The notes: generated from the sequence alone by a model not told the origin. A stretch of 64,000 bases of DNA from Flavobacterium sp. MK4S-17 (GCF_009848495.1 NZ_WWEP01000009.1:62001-126000); one strand, 5' to 3'; shown: positions 50,911-60,836, counted from the stretch's first letter. Program-made: numbers and translations.

Positions 50911-52344
50911 ATGAAAAATTCGAAAGTTAAGGACCTGTTGAACAGCACTAAGCCGATTGATGAAGTATCAGTAAAAGGATGGGTAAGGACTTTTAGGAAT
51001 AACCAGTTTATAGCACTGAACGACGGTTCGGTTATACATAATATACAGTGTGTGGTTGACTTTGAAAACACACCTGCCGAAACTTTAAAAAGGATAACCA
51101 CAGGTGCGGCTGTAGCCATAAAAGGCAGCCTTGTGGAAAGCAAAGGCTCCGGCCAAAAATATGAAGTACAGGTTACATCGCTTGAAATATTAGGCGACAG
51201 CGATGCTGAAAAATACCCTATGCAGCCTAAAAAACATTCTCTTGAGTTTTTAAGGGAAAATGCCCACCTGCGTGTGCGCACCAATGTATTTGGGGCGGTA
51301 ATGAGGGTGCGTTCGGTATTATCGTTTGCCATACACCAGTATTTTCAGGAAAAAGGGTTTGTGTATGTAAACACACCTATTATAACAGGCAGCGATGCAG
51401 AGGGAGCGGGTGAAATGTTTCGTGTTACGGCATTGCCTGCACAAAACCCACCGCTTACAGAAGAAGGCAATGTTAACTATAAGGAAGATTTTTTTGGCAA
51501 AGAAACCAACCTAACGGTATCAGGGCAGCTTGAGGCCGAAACCTATGCCATGGCGTTAGGGCAGGTATATACCTTCGGGCCAACCTTCCGCGCTGAAAAT
51601 TCCAACACTTCACGCCACCTTGCCGAATTCTGGATGGTAGAGCCGGAAGTTGCCTTTAATGACCTTGATGCCAACATGGACCTGGCAGAAGATTTTATAC
51701 AGTATGTAATTCAATATGCTTTAGATAAGTGCAAAGACGACCTTGAGTTTCTTGACAAGCGCCTTGCCGATGAAGAGAAGCAGAAACCAATGGCAGAGCG
51801 CAGTGAAATGGGGTTGCTTGAAAAATTACAGTTTGTGCTTGAAAACAACTTTAAGCGTGTAAGCTATACCGAAGCTATTGATATACTTAAAAACAGCAAG
51901 CCGAACAAAAATAAAAAGTTCAGCTATATTATTGATGAATGGGGAGCCGACCTGCAAAGTGAGCACGAGCGTTATCTTGTTGAAAAACACTTTAAGTCGC
52001 CTGTTATATTGTTTGACTACCCAGCCAAGATAAAAGCATTTTACATGAGGCTTAACGACGATAATAAAACCGTTAGGGCTATGGATATACTTTTCCCCGG
52101 CATTGGTGAAATTGTGGGCGGTTCGCAAAGGGAAGAGCGCCTTGATGTATTACAGCAAAAAATAGCCGACCTTGGCATTGATGAAAAAGAATTGTGGTGG
52201 TACCTGGATACGCGTCGTTTTGGTACGGCAGTACACAGTGGTTTCGGGCTTGGGTTTGAACGCCTTGTGCTTTTTGTAACAGGCATGACTAACATCCGCG
52301 ATGTGATACCTTTCCCAAGGACACCGCAGAACGCAGAATTTTAA
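50911..52344 (+). CDS. asnS: Asparaginyl-tRNA synthetase
   Basis: Class IIb synthetase of 477 residues. N-terminal OB-fold anticodon domain ([13 protein letters not shown], about 18-30), motif 2 [15 protein letters not shown] (about 225-240) and motif 3 [12 protein letters not shown] (about 448-459). Presence of asnS implies direct charging of tRNA-Asn. It is followed by a terminator and then rpoN. Confidence 0.98.
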   Translation: MKNSKVKDLLNSTKPIDEVSVKGWVRTFRNNQFIALNDGSVIHNIQCVVDFENTPAETLKRITTGAAVAIKGSLVESKGSGQKYEVQVTSLEILGDSDAEKYPMQPKKHSLEFLRENAHLRVRTNVFGAVMRVRSVLSFAIHQYFQEKGFVYVNTPIITGSDAEGAGEMFRVTALPAQNPPLTEEGNVNYKEDFFGKETNLTVSGQLEAETYAMALGQVYTFGPTFRAENSNTSRHLAEFWMVEPEVAFNDLDANMDLAEDFIQYVIQYALDKCKDDLEFLDKRLADEEKQKPMAERSEMGLLEKLQFVLENNFKRVSYTEAIDILKNSKPNKNKKFSYIIDEWGADLQSEHERYLVEKHFKSPVILFDYPAKIKAFYMRLNDDNKTVRAMDILFPGIGEIVGGSQREERLDVLQQKIADLGIDEKELWWYLDTRRFGTAVHSGFGLGFERLVLFVTGMTNIRDVIPFPRTPQNAEF

Positions 52345-52363
52345 AAAATTTTATGGAGATAAT

Positions 52364-52396
52364 AAAGCCTTGCAGATTTGCAGGGCTTTTTTTTAT
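52364..52396 (+). terminator. Terminator of asnS
   Basis: AAAGCCTTGCA / TGCAGGGCTTT, an 11-bp stem with one G-U pair, 4-base loop and eight or more U. Confidence 0.92.
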
Positions 52397-52482
52397 TATA
52401 CAAAAAAACGCCTTTATCAAAAATTATACCTTAATTTTTCCTGTTATTAATTTTATGCAAAAAAGCATGGCTCCTAATTCGT

Positions 52483-52490
52483 TATTTTTG
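52483..52490 (+). promoter_or_regulatory. -7 promoter element of rpoN
   Basis: TATTTTTG, an exact -7 match, 32 bases before the ATG. Confidence 0.7.
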
Positions 52491-52521
52491 TAACTTTAGC
52501 CTAACAAAGTACAGGATTACT

Positions 52522-53985
52522 ATGCTGAAGCAGAATTTACAATTAAAATTATCGCAAAAACTATCTCCGCAGCAAATTCAGCTTATGAAGCTGATACAGC
52601 TGCCTACACAGGCATTTGAGCAGAGGCTTAAAGAGGAGATGGTGGAAAACCCTGCCCTTGAAACCGGCAAGGAAGATGATTATGATATGGACGACTTCGG
52701 CAGCGACACCTATGACGAGTATGATGATTATGACGGCGACAGGATTGAAGCCGATGATATAAATATTGACGAATACCTTAGCGACGATGAAATACCCAAC
52801 TATAAGCTACAGGCCAATAACTACAGCGATGATGATGAGGAGCGCACCATGCCGTTTGCTGCACCTGTCAGTTTCCATCAAAACCTAATAGACCAGCTTA
52901 ACACTTTTATACTTAGTGAAAACGAAAGGGAAATAGCCGAATTTTTGGTGGGCAGTATAGATGATATGGGCTACATACGCAGGAGTGTTCCGGATATTGT
53001 GGATGACATGGCATTTACGCAGGGCATTTATACTGATGAAAAAACGGTTGAGAACATACTCCATATTATCCACCAGCTTGAGCCTGCCGGCGTAGGCGCA
53101 CGCGATTTACAGGAATGCCTATTGCTGCAATTAAAACATAAAACGCCTACTCCTTCCATAGAGCTGGCCATAGATATACTGGAGAACCAGTTTGACGCTT
53201 TTACTAAAAAGCATTATGACAAGCTGCTGCAAAAATATGATATAAAGCAGGATGAACTTAGAAAGGCAGTGGATGAAATTGAGAAGCTGAACCCAAAGCC
53301 GGGCGGCTCTTATGACAACAGCCTGAAGGCGGTAGAGCATGTTGTACCTGATTTTACCATTAAAATTGTGGATGGGGAACTTGAGCTAACGCTTAACGGC
53401 AGGAATGCCCCGGAGCTTCACATTTCTAAAGATTACCAGGAAATGCTGCAAAGCTATAAGGATTCCAGGGATAAGTCATCACAGCAAAAAGATGCGGTGC
53501 AGTTTATAAAACAAAAGCTGGATTCGGCCAAGTGGTTTATAGATGCCATTAAACAGCGCCAGGAAACGCTGTATGTTACCATGAATGCCATTATGCACTA
53601 CCAGGAAGAATACTTCCTTGATGGCGACGAAGCCAAGCTGAAACCAATGATATTGAAAGATATTGCCGACTTGGTAGGGCTTGATATTTCAACGGTATCT
53701 CGCGTTGCCAACAGTAAGTATGTAGAAACACCCTATGGCACCAAGCTTATAAAGGATTTCTTTTCGGAAGCCATGAAAAATGACCAGGGAGAAGATGTTT
53801 CTACCATAGAAATTAAAAAGATATTGCAAACCGTTATTGAGGAGGAAGACAAGAGGAAACCACTGCCGGATGATAAACTGGCAGAAATACTTAAAGACAA
53901 AGGTTATCCTATTGCCCGCAGGACTATTGCAAAATACCGGGAACAGCTTGATATACCCGTGGCAAGGATGCGCAAAAGGATATAA
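52522..53985 (+). CDS. rpoN: RNA polymerase sigma-54 factor
   Basis: Sigma-N of 487 residues. Region I is Gln-rich (LQLKLSQKLSPQQIQLMKLIQLP), followed by a very acidic region II (about 50-110). The core-binding region spans about 120-300, a helix-turn-helix lies near 390 (DISTVSRVANSKYV), and the RpoN box RRTIAKYREQL is at about 465-475. Sigma-54 needs bEBP activators, none of which are in this window. The next gene starts two bases after its stop. Confidence 0.98.
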   Translation: MLKQNLQLKLSQKLSPQQIQLMKLIQLPTQAFEQRLKEEMVENPALETGKEDDYDMDDFGSDTYDEYDDYDGDRIEADDINIDEYLSDDEIPNYKLQANNYSDDDEERTMPFAAPVSFHQNLIDQLNTFILSENEREIAEFLVGSIDDMGYIRRSVPDIVDDMAFTQGIYTDEKTVENILHIIHQLEPAGVGARDLQECLLLQLKHKTPTPSIELAIDILENQFDAFTKKHYDKLLQKYDIKQDELRKAVDEIEKLNPKPGGSYDNSLKAVEHVVPDFTIKIVDGELELTLNGRNAPELHISKDYQEMLQSYKDSRDKSSQQKDAVQFIKQKLDSAKWFIDAIKQRQETLYVTMNAIMHYQEEYFLDGDEAKLKPMILKDIADLVGLDISTVSRVANSKYVETPYGTKLIKDFFSEAMKNDQGEDVSTIEIKKILQTVIEEEDKRKPLPDDKLAEILKDKGYPIARRTIAKYREQLDIPVARMRKRI

Positions 53986-53987
53986 GC

Positions 53988-54605
53988 ATGAAAAAGCTGC
54001 TGCCTGCATTTGCCTACCTGTTCCACCCGATACTTATTCCGGTTTATGCCACATTATTTTATTTTATAATTACCCGGAACTTTTTTTACAACCATGAAAT
54101 TTACCTTGTTATACTGCAGGTATTAACATTAACGGTATTATTACCCGGTTCGCTGTATTACCTGTTGCGTTCGCTGGGTATTATACAAACCATAAAACTA
54201 AACAGCAATAAAGAGCGCAGGCTGCCGCTGGCCTGCTACGCAGTATTACTTATGCTGTTGTTGCGGCATGGCCTTGCCACATTTGTTATCCCTGAACTGT
54301 ATTACTATATATTAGGTGTTTTTATAAGCATTTTAATGGCACTGTTGCTGGTATTGTTTAATTACCGTGCCAGCCTTCATGTAATGGGAGTAGTTTCATT
54401 GACCCTGTTTATAATAAGCATCTCGGCTTATTACCATGTCAATTTTTTAAACCTTATAGCATTTTTTGTTGTCTGTTCAGGCTTGGTTGCTTCGGGCAGG
54501 CTCTATACAAAATCAAACTCCCTTGGCGAAATAATCCTGGGGGCATTAATAGCCACACTTCCACAGCTCTTATTATGGTTTATCTGGCTGGTTCCTGTTT
54601 TTTAA
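53988..54605 (+). CDS. Polytopic membrane protein of unknown function, downstream of rpoN
   Basis: A 205-residue protein with about six transmembrane helices (roughly 10-30, 38-60, 76-95, 100-122, 130-150, 180-203). A faint resemblance to PAP2 phosphatases (KERRLP, then ASLHV, then a late GRLYTKSNSLGEIILGALIA) is too degenerate to call, since the catalytic histidines are not in place. Co-transcribed with rpoN (two-base gap); its stop overlaps the PorT-like gene's stop by four bases. Confidence 0.7.
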   Translation: MKKLLPAFAYLFHPILIPVYATLFYFIITRNFFYNHEIYLVILQVLTLTVLLPGSLYYLLRSLGIIQTIKLNSNKERRLPLACYAVLLMLLLRHGLATFVIPELYYYILGVFISILMALLLVLFNYRASLHVMGVVSLTLFIISISAYYHVNFLNLIAFFVVCSGLVASGRLYTKSNSLGEIILGALIATLPQLLLWFIWLVPVF

Positions 54606-55321
54606 AGTATATAAAAGGCCAATCCTAATTTTAGTGAATTCAGGTTTACTTTTTCCCCATCTGCAAATTTAGCATCAGCACTAAAAATAGGGTTCAGGCT
54701 GTAATAGGCATAAAAGTTCCATGTATTCCAGCCCACTGAAATGTATGCACCATAAATAAACTTATTAAGGTCATCATTCCCTTTTATTTTTATATCCCCA
54801 TCACCCGAATAAAACTGTGCTTTATCGGCAAAAAGATAGCTTACTTTAAAGCCTGTATAAATACGGGCAAACTTATGGCTTATAGCGTTAGAATTTCTCC
54901 ACCTGAATTCTATAGGCAGTTCAAGGTAATGCAGTACAAGTTTGTTTTTGTCAAAGTCGCCTTCCGGCACAATCTCATAAAAGGTATCGCCCCCGCCTTG
55001 AGTAACTTTTAAGTTATGCTTTATATTATTATAGGAATATCCCAGCCCTGCAGCTATAGCATAAGTACGCTTTTCATTAACCGGCATATCCCTTAAAAAC
55101 CCGAAAGACAAGCCAGTAGAAAATGAATTTTGCGAATAGCCTCCCGGCTTACCCTGCATAAGGTTGTAGGATATTGTGGCATAAAACTGGTCTTCCCTGT
55201 ACTTTGGGTCAGCTACCGGGGCAAGACTGTCAATTTCCACTGGCTGCCCTTCTTCAGGAAGTTCCTGTGCAAAAGCTGAAACAAATAAAAGCTGAAAAAG
55301 GATAAAGTGTAAATGCCGCAT
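54602..55321 (-). CDS. PorT-family outer-membrane beta-barrel protein
   Basis: A 239-residue exported protein (signal peptide ending AFAQ). Beta-strand pattern with YNNIKHNLKVTQG, LHYLELPIEFRWRNS and YGAYISVGWNTWNFYAYYSLNPIF, ending in a hydrophobic FYIL, is that of PorT-like barrels. PorT/SprT is required for T9SS, but several paralogues exist and this may not be the essential one. T9SS cargo is present in the window at 20.3-23.5 kb. Start could also be the ATG at 55333; a one-mismatch -7 (CATATTTG) at 55342-55349 slightly favours 55321. Confidence 0.8.
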   Translation of the reverse strand: MRHLHFILFQLLFVSAFAQELPEEGQPVEIDSLAPVADPKYREDQFYATISYNLMQGKPGGYSQNSFSTGLSFGFLRDMPVNEKRTYAIAAGLGYSYNNIKHNLKVTQGGGDTFYEIVPEGDFDKNKLVLHYLELPIEFRWRNSNAISHKFARIYTGFKVSYLFADKAQFYSGDGDIKIKGNDDLNKFIYGAYISVGWNTWNFYAYYSLNPIFSADAKFADGEKVNLNSLKLGLAFYIL

Positions 55322-55383
55322 AGTGTAAGCCATTTGTATTACAAATATGCAAAAGTTTGAATAATAAAATGCATTACCCCTTC

Positions 55384-56427
55384 CTAATCTTTTTCATTTA
55401 CATTACTGAAAAGATATGCAAAAGGTTTTAACGGCCCTACATGCTTAAATACAATATTTATCATCCCCAGTACCGGTACTGATAGTATCATGCCTATAAC
55501 ACCCCAAAGCAGGCTTCCTGCCACAACAGCAAGTATTGTCATTAAGGGGTCAAGGTCAACATTATCGCCCACCACATACGGTTCAAAGAAATAAGATTCT
55601 ATAAACTGTACCACAAAAAACGTAGCCACAATACCTATTAAAGCAGTGGTATCCCCATCGGTAACATACCCAAGCCCAAGCGCTATTATAAAACCGATAA
55701 TATTACCAATGTAAGGTATAATAGAGAGCAGCGCAGCCAAAAGGCTAATCACTATAAAATTACTTACCCCGGTTAAACCCATGCCTACGGCATAAAGCAC
55801 CGCCAGGAACAACATGAGCAAAAATTTTCCGTACAGGTATCCCTGTGTAATGCCGGCGGTATCTTTTAGCACCTTATCGGCCTCAGCTTGTTTTTCGGCA
55901 GGAAAAAGCTTTAAAATAAATTTTCGGAATTTGCTGCGGTAATTCAACAGGAAAAAAGTATATATAAAAGTAAGCAGGTAATCGCCAGCAAAAGAATAGA
56001 ACTTGTTTATAAACGTTATGGCTTGCTTTCCAATAGCCCCCGGGCTTGCTGAATTACCCAGCTTTAAATCCTCTTTCTCTATGGGAGTGTTTTTATATAC
56101 CGCCTGCTCAATCTGCTCTATATGGGGCATAATTTTTTGCCTGGCTTTGTCCCAGTCGCTTAAAAACCCCTGCACCTGCAATGATATGAGTGCAACAAAC
56201 CCTACGCTTACCAAAAAAAGAAAAAAGGTATTTAGCAAAGAGGCATATACCCTTTTAATACCCCATTTTTCAAGCCTTCGGGATACCGGCAGCATGAGCA
56301 TGGCAAGCACAAGTGCTGTTACCAATGGTGCAAGGAATGGCTTAGCCTTTACCAAACCTAAAAAAAGAAAGTAAAGGCCCGCTATTATGGCTGCCCCTGT
56401 AAAAATTATACGTTTACCTTTTGTCAT
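55384..56427 (-). CDS. AI-2E family transporter
   Basis: A 347-residue inner-membrane protein of the AI-2E (YdiK/TqsA/PerM) family with about eight transmembrane helices. Pattern LLSIIPYIGNIIGFIIALGLGY near residue 230-250 and a C-terminal DPLMTILAVVAGSLLWGVIGMILSVPVLGM are characteristic. Substrate uncertain: members range from autoinducer-2 export to Na+/H+ antiport. Its first 14 bases overlap the MscS gene end, so the two form an operon. Confidence 0.92.
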   Translation of the reverse strand: MTKGKRIIFTGAAIIAGLYFLFLGLVKAKPFLAPLVTALVLAMLMLPVSRRLEKWGIKRVYASLLNTFFLFLVSVGFVALISLQVQGFLSDWDKARQKIMPHIEQIEQAVYKNTPIEKEDLKLGNSASPGAIGKQAITFINKFYSFAGDYLLTFIYTFFLLNYRSKFRKFILKLFPAEKQAEADKVLKDTAGITQGYLYGKFLLMLFLAVLYAVGMGLTGVSNFIVISLLAALLSIIPYIGNIIGFIIALGLGYVTDGDTTALIGIVATFFVVQFIESYFFEPYVVGDNVDLDPLMTILAVVAGSLLWGVIGMILSVPVLGMINIVFKHVGPLKPFAYLFSNVNEKD

Positions 56428-57487
56428 ACTCTGTATCCTGTTTTATTTTGTCATTATTAATTGTTACCCTTGTGCGCGGCAGGCTATCGGGATAGTTTTT
56501 CTGTACAAACTCTATAAGTTTTTCCCTTATATATACCCTTAAATCCCACGATATAGAAGAGTCACGCGAACTCATTAGTGCCCTTATTTCCATAACATCG
56601 GGCTTCGCATCGGTTACCTGCAATACATTTACTTTACCGTCCCACAACTTAGAGCCCTCCAGCAGCCGTGTCAGTTCTTTTCTAAGCTCATCTACCGGAA
56701 TATGAAAATCAGTATAAATAAATACAGTACCTAATATTTCGGATGTCTTTCTTGTCCAGTTCTGGAAAGGTGTATCTATAAAGTAAGTAGTAGGTACTAT
56801 AAGCCTGCGTTTATCCCAAATATTTATAACTACATACGTAAGAGTTATTTCTTCAATGCGCCCCCATTCGCCTTCCACAATAACAACATCATCCAGCCGG
56901 ATGGGCTGGGTAATGGCTATTTGTATCCCTGCCAGCAATGTACCCAGTGCCTTTTGAGCCGAAAAACCCAATATAATACCCGCTATACCAGCCGAAGCAA
57001 AAAAGCTTACGCCTATAGAACGTATGTTTTCAAAACTCATTAAGGCGATACCGACAGCTATAACCACAATAATAAAAACAGCTACACGCTCCAGTATATT
57101 AAACTGTGTATATACCCTGCGGGCAGTAAGGTTATCCGCAGCAGAAATATCATACTTTCTTATAAAACCTTTTTTTACTATCCTGATAAATATTATTACA
57201 AACCAGGTAAGGCTGAAAATAAACATAAGGGTGCTTATGTGGCCAATAATATCATTTGCCCCTGAAGGGAACACCCTGCTTTCTACCCCTATGCGAAGTG
57301 CTACCGATGCTATAAAGAAAATTAACGGCAGCTTAATGCGGTGCGCAAAGTTTACAGGCAGTATATTGTTTGGGTTCTTCCCAATTTTTTTAAGGACAAA
57401 AAATAGTATAGTAAAGGTTATTACAAGTCCTGCCACACTTATTATAATGTATCTTAAAAGTTTTGAGTCGAAGGCTGAAAAATCCAT
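56414..57487 (-). CDS. MscS-type mechanosensitive channel
   Basis: A 357-residue small-conductance mechanosensitive channel. Four or so N-terminal helices (about 12-30, 50-66, 82-105, 128-148); the pore-lining helix has the Gly/Ala pattern GVSFFASAGIAGIILGFSAQKALGTLLAGIQIA (about 155-190), then the beta domain with DDVVIVEGEWGRIEEITL. Osmotic protection. First gene with the AI-2E transporter; no perfect -7 element found upstream. Confidence 0.93.
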   Translation of the reverse strand: MDFSAFDSKLLRYIIISVAGLVITFTILFFVLKKIGKNPNNILPVNFAHRIKLPLIFFIASVALRIGVESRVFPSGANDIIGHISTLMFIFSLTWFVIIFIRIVKKGFIRKYDISAADNLTARRVYTQFNILERVAVFIIVVIAVGIALMSFENIRSIGVSFFASAGIAGIILGFSAQKALGTLLAGIQIAITQPIRLDDVVIVEGEWGRIEEITLTYVVINIWDKRRLIVPTTYFIDTPFQNWTRKTSEILGTVFIYTDFHIPVDELRKELTRLLEGSKLWDGKVNVLQVTDAKPDVMEIRALMSSRDSSISWDLRVYIREKLIEFVQKNYPDSLPRTRVTINNDKIKQDTEYDKR

Positions 57488-57623
57488 TAATTTTTATTTT
57501 TTAGTTCGGGATTTATAAAATTAAAAAATCAGGATGCCAATCAGAACCTTTTAAAGATTACATTAACACTAAAGGTACAACAATAGTTAATTATACTTTA
57601 TAAATACTTAATATTAAGTTAAC

Positions 57624-57639
57624 TATGACATTTGTCATA
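57624..57639. promoter_or_regulatory. Palindromic operator candidate upstream of hpf
   Basis: TATGACA, two bases, TGTCATA: perfect 7-base arms, also readable as TGAC-N4-GTCA. Its centre is about 43 bases before the expected hpf transcription start, the position of a class II activator site. Confidence 0.55.
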
Positions 57640-57661
57640 ATACGCACAGCATTTTGTTTAT

Positions 57662-57669
57662 TATATTTG
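57662..57669 (+). promoter_or_regulatory. -7 promoter element of hpf
   Basis: TATATTTG, an exact -7 match, 31 bases before the ATG at 57700. Confidence 0.75.
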
Positions 57670-57699
57670 TGTAAGAATAAAACTAAAAACGATAAAGCC

Positions 57700-58014
57700 A
57701 TGCTAATACAGATTAACACTGACAATGCGATTGAGGGACACGACAGGATGGAATCTTATTTTTCATCCACACTGGAAAATGCCTTACGTAAATTTGAAGA
57801 TAAAATTACACGCCTTGAAGTACACATAGGCGATGAAAACAGCTCTAAAGGAGGAGAAAACGACAAAAGATGCATGATTGAAGCCCGCCCGGCAGGGTTA
57901 AAGCCTATTGCTGTTATACATCATTCTGACACCATTGAAAAAGCTGTTTCGGGCGCTACAGATAAAATTAAGCGTGCACTTGAAAATACATTTGGCAAGC
58001 TGCACAGCCATTAA
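57700..58014 (+). CDS. hpf: Ribosome hibernation-promoting factor (HPF/RaiA family, short form)
   Basis: A 104-residue short HPF/RaiA protein that binds the 30S A/P-site region and inactivates ribosomes under stress. Start MLIQINTDNAIEGHDRME, LRKFEDKITRLEVHIGDEN and AVSGATDKIKRALENTFGKL fit the family. The frame extends to an ATG at 57625, but the -7 element lies between the two, so translation starts at 57700. A palindrome at 57624-57639 is a likely regulator site. Followed by a strong terminator. Confidence 0.93.
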   Translation: MLIQINTDNAIEGHDRMESYFSSTLENALRKFEDKITRLEVHIGDENSSKGGENDKRCMIEARPAGLKPIAVIHHSDTIEKAVSGATDKIKRALENTFGKLHSH

Positions 58015-58033
58015 TAAACATTACATACATGCA

Positions 58034-58070
58034 AAAAAGCTCCGGATAACCCAAAACCCGGAGCTTTTTA
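58034..58070. terminator. Bidirectional terminator between hpf and the galactose operon
   Basis: AAAAAGCTCCGG / CCGGAGCTTTTT, a 12-bp perfect stem with a 12-base loop, between converging transcripts. Confidence 0.92.
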
Positions 58071-58096
58071 TTTATAATAAACTTAAAACTAAACTC

Positions 58097-59767
58097 TTAC
58101 CAGAAAAGGGTATATAAAGCGGCTGTAAGCGATATAACAACAAGTGAGCCTACAAGGAATGAAGGTGAAACCCTGAACATTGAGGTATCAACTTCCAGTG
58201 CATTTTCATTGGCTTTCCTGCTGTTCTCTCTCACACTGATAATATACATTCCAATAACACATATCACAAATACAAAGCCCATCCTGTCTATAAACGGTAT
58301 TTCATAAATACCATTGGAGTTTGGCACAGCAAAACCCCATGGATAAAGAAAAGATAAATCAGCAACCGCCGGCAGGAATTTAAATGCTACCGAAAGCAAA
58401 AATCCGCCAATCATACTGAATAAAGCTGCGTTTGAAGTTGTTTTTTTCCAGAAGAAGCCCAATATGAACATGGCAAATACACCCGGGCTTACAAACCCTG
58501 AATATTCCTGTATGTACTGAAATCCTCCTTTTTTATCAATCCCTAAAAACGGTGCAACCATTATGGCTATCAGCATGGAAACCACTATGGTTATCTTACC
58601 TATTTTTACCAGCTTTTTCTCATCAGCATCTTCATTTATTTTCTTCTTGTAAACATCAAGCGCAAAAATAGTGGCTATACTGTTGGCCTTACCCGCAAGG
58701 GATGCTACTATAGCGGCAGTTAATGCGGCAAACGAAAGTCCTTTTAAACCGGCAGGCAATAAATTAAGCAGCACAGGATAAGCCCTGTCAGGGTTAACGC
58801 TGCCATCCTGCAGCATCTCTGCCTGAAAACTGCCGTTTTGATATAGTACATAGGCCGCTATACCGGGCAGTACTACTATAATGGGCATTAACAACTTAAG
58901 GAAGGAGGCAAATAAAATACCGCCGCGTGCCGTTTTTAAGTCGGCACCCAATGCCCTTTGGGTTATATACTGGTTACAGCCCCAGTAATTAAGATTAATA
59001 ATTAGCATACCGCCAATTAATACAGATAATCCCGGTAAATCCATATAATTGGGGTTATCCTTATCAAAAATCATATTGAAATGCCCGGAGGCCTTATCTG
59101 TCATTATGGAAAAACCTTCCAGCACGCCCTGCCCGCCAAATTCATCGGCAACAAGGTTAAGTGCAAGATAAGTGGTAACCAGCCCTCCCAAAATAAGGAA
59201 AAACACCTGTATTACATCGGTAAAACCAATAACCTTCATACCTCCAAGTGTTATCATTATGGCAAAAACAGCCAGGAATATCATGCACAGTGTAAGGTCA
59301 AGCCCCGAAATACTACTAATAGCAAGCGCACCGAGATATAAAATAGAGGTAAGGTTAACCAAAACATACAATAGTATCCAGAATACTGCCATTATCATGG
59401 CTACCTGCCCGTTATACCTTTGGTTAAGGAACTGTGGCATGGTAAATATTTTATTCTTTAAGTACACCGGGATAAAAAACACTGCCACTATAATAAGTGT
59501 TATGGCAGCCATCCACTCATAGGTGGCAATGGCAAGCCCCATTTTAAAACCGCTGCCACTCATGCCTATAAACTGCTCTGCGCTTATATTACTCGCTATT
59601 AATGATGCGCCTATTGCCCACCATGTAAGCGAACCTTCGGCAAGAAAATAATCATTACTTCCCGCGTTTTCCTTTTTCTTGCGGTTATATATCCATAGCC
59701 CATAGCCTACTATAAGTATAAAGTAGAAAAGGAAAACTATATAATCGGCACTTGATAATGCATTCAT
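58097..59767 (-). CDS. SGLT-type sodium/sugar symporter
   Basis: Sodium:solute symporter of 556 residues with about 14 transmembrane helices. SNISAEQFIGMSGSGFKMGLAIATYEW (residues about 58-85) is almost the Vibrio vSGLT galactose symporter sequence. Being last in an operon with galT, galK and a GH2 beta-galactosidase, galactose (or a galactoside) is the probable substrate. 18 bases separate it from galT. Confidence 0.93.
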   Translation of the reverse strand: MNALSSADYIVFLFYFILIVGYGLWIYNRKKKENAGSNDYFLAEGSLTWWAIGASLIASNISAEQFIGMSGSGFKMGLAIATYEWMAAITLIIVAVFFIPVYLKNKIFTMPQFLNQRYNGQVAMIMAVFWILLYVLVNLTSILYLGALAISSISGLDLTLCMIFLAVFAIMITLGGMKVIGFTDVIQVFFLILGGLVTTYLALNLVADEFGGQGVLEGFSIMTDKASGHFNMIFDKDNPNYMDLPGLSVLIGGMLIINLNYWGCNQYITQRALGADLKTARGGILFASFLKLLMPIIVVLPGIAAYVLYQNGSFQAEMLQDGSVNPDRAYPVLLNLLPAGLKGLSFAALTAAIVASLAGKANSIATIFALDVYKKKINEDADEKKLVKIGKITIVVSMLIAIMVAPFLGIDKKGGFQYIQEYSGFVSPGVFAMFILGFFWKKTTSNAALFSMIGGFLLSVAFKFLPAVADLSFLYPWGFAVPNSNGIYEIPFIDRMGFVFVICVIGMYIISVRENSRKANENALEVDTSMFRVSPSFLVGSLVVISLTAALYTLFW

Positions 59768-59785
59768 TTTTGTGGATGTATTTAT

Positions 59786-60835
59786 TTATACTGTTTGCTT
59801 GTAATGTACTTCAGGAAGATTGCGTAATATCTCCGCACTTTTTTCAGGTGAAATATCACGCTGTGCCTCACCCATCATTTCATAGCCTACCATAAATTTT
59901 TTTACGGTTGCCGAACGCAGCAAAGGCGGATAAAAATGCATATGGAAATGCCATTCTGGGTGCTCCTGGCCATCGGTAGGAGATTGATGTATGCCTGAAG
60001 AGTAAGGGAATGATGTATTGAACAGGTTATCATAACGCACCGTAATACGTTTTATAATTTCGGCAAAGGCTTTGCTTTCCTCATCTGTCATTTGTACTAT
60101 GTTACCAAAGTGCCTCTTACTGACAATAAGGGTTTCATAAGGCCATGTAGCCCAAAAAGGTACAACAACAGCAAAATGACTGTTCTCTGTTACCAGTCTT
60201 TCCTTCTTCTCAAGTTCAGCAGTAAGATAGTCTGCAAGGAGGCTTGTATTATGCTCCTTGTAATATTTTTGCAGGCTTGCCTGTGTTTTTTCCACTTGTG
60301 TAGGCAATGAGGATTGCGCCCATATCTGCCCGTGCGGATGCGGATTGCTACATCCCATTACCGCGCCCTTATTTTCAAATATCTGCACGTAGTTTATAAA
60401 ATCCCTGCTGCCTAAATCCTGATACTGCCTTTTCCACTCCTGCACCACTTTTTCTATAGCCGTTACCTCCATTTCAGGAAGTGTAAGGTCGTGCCTGGGC
60501 GAAAAACATATAACCCTGTTTATACCCCTTTCTGGTTTAAACTGAAATAAAGAATTGCTTTCAGCTTTATAATTTATTTCTTCCTGTAATAGTGCCGGGA
60601 AATCATTATCAAAAACATATACATCGGTATACTTTTTGTTCATTACACCGTTGGAACGTTCGTTACCCGGGCACAGGTAGCACAACGGGTCATATTCCGG
60701 CCTGTGGTCATGCAAAGGTGTTTCGTTTTGCCCCTGCCATGGTCTTTTTGCCCTGTGAGGCGAAACCAGAACCCATTCGCCTGTTAAAGGATTATACCGC
60801 CTGTGCGGATGCTCGTTATTATCAAACTGCTGCAT
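59786..60835 (-). CDS. galT: UDP-glucose--hexose-1-phosphate uridylyltransferase
   Basis: Leloir-pathway enzyme exchanging UMP between UDP-glucose and galactose-1-phosphate; 349 residues. Zinc site CYLCPGN (about 52-58) and catalytic GCSNPHPHGQIWA (His-Pro-His, about 163-168) are intact; PTDGQEHPEWHFHMHFYPP (about 290-308) is a further conserved His-rich region. One base separates it from galK. Confidence 0.97.
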   Translation of the reverse strand: MQQFDNNEHPHRRYNPLTGEWVLVSPHRAKRPWQGQNETPLHDHRPEYDPLCYLCPGNERSNGVMNKKYTDVYVFDNDFPALLQEEINYKAESNSLFQFKPERGINRVICFSPRHDLTLPEMEVTAIEKVVQEWKRQYQDLGSRDFINYVQIFENKGAVMGCSNPHPHGQIWAQSSLPTQVEKTQASLQKYYKEHNTSLLADYLTAELEKKERLVTENSHFAVVVPFWATWPYETLIVSKRHFGNIVQMTDEESKAFAEIIKRITVRYDNLFNTSFPYSSGIHQSPTDGQEHPEWHFHMHFYPPLLRSATVKKFMVGYEMMGEAQRDISPEKSAEILRNLPEVHYKQTV

Positions 60836-60836
60836 A

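Noticed and set aside
52455..52490. Possible sigma-54 -24/-12 promoter (ATGGCTCC...) before rpoN, suggesting autoregulation
   Set aside because: The GG/GC spacing and TTGCA half do not match; an exact -7 element lies at 52483-52490 and explains the gene.
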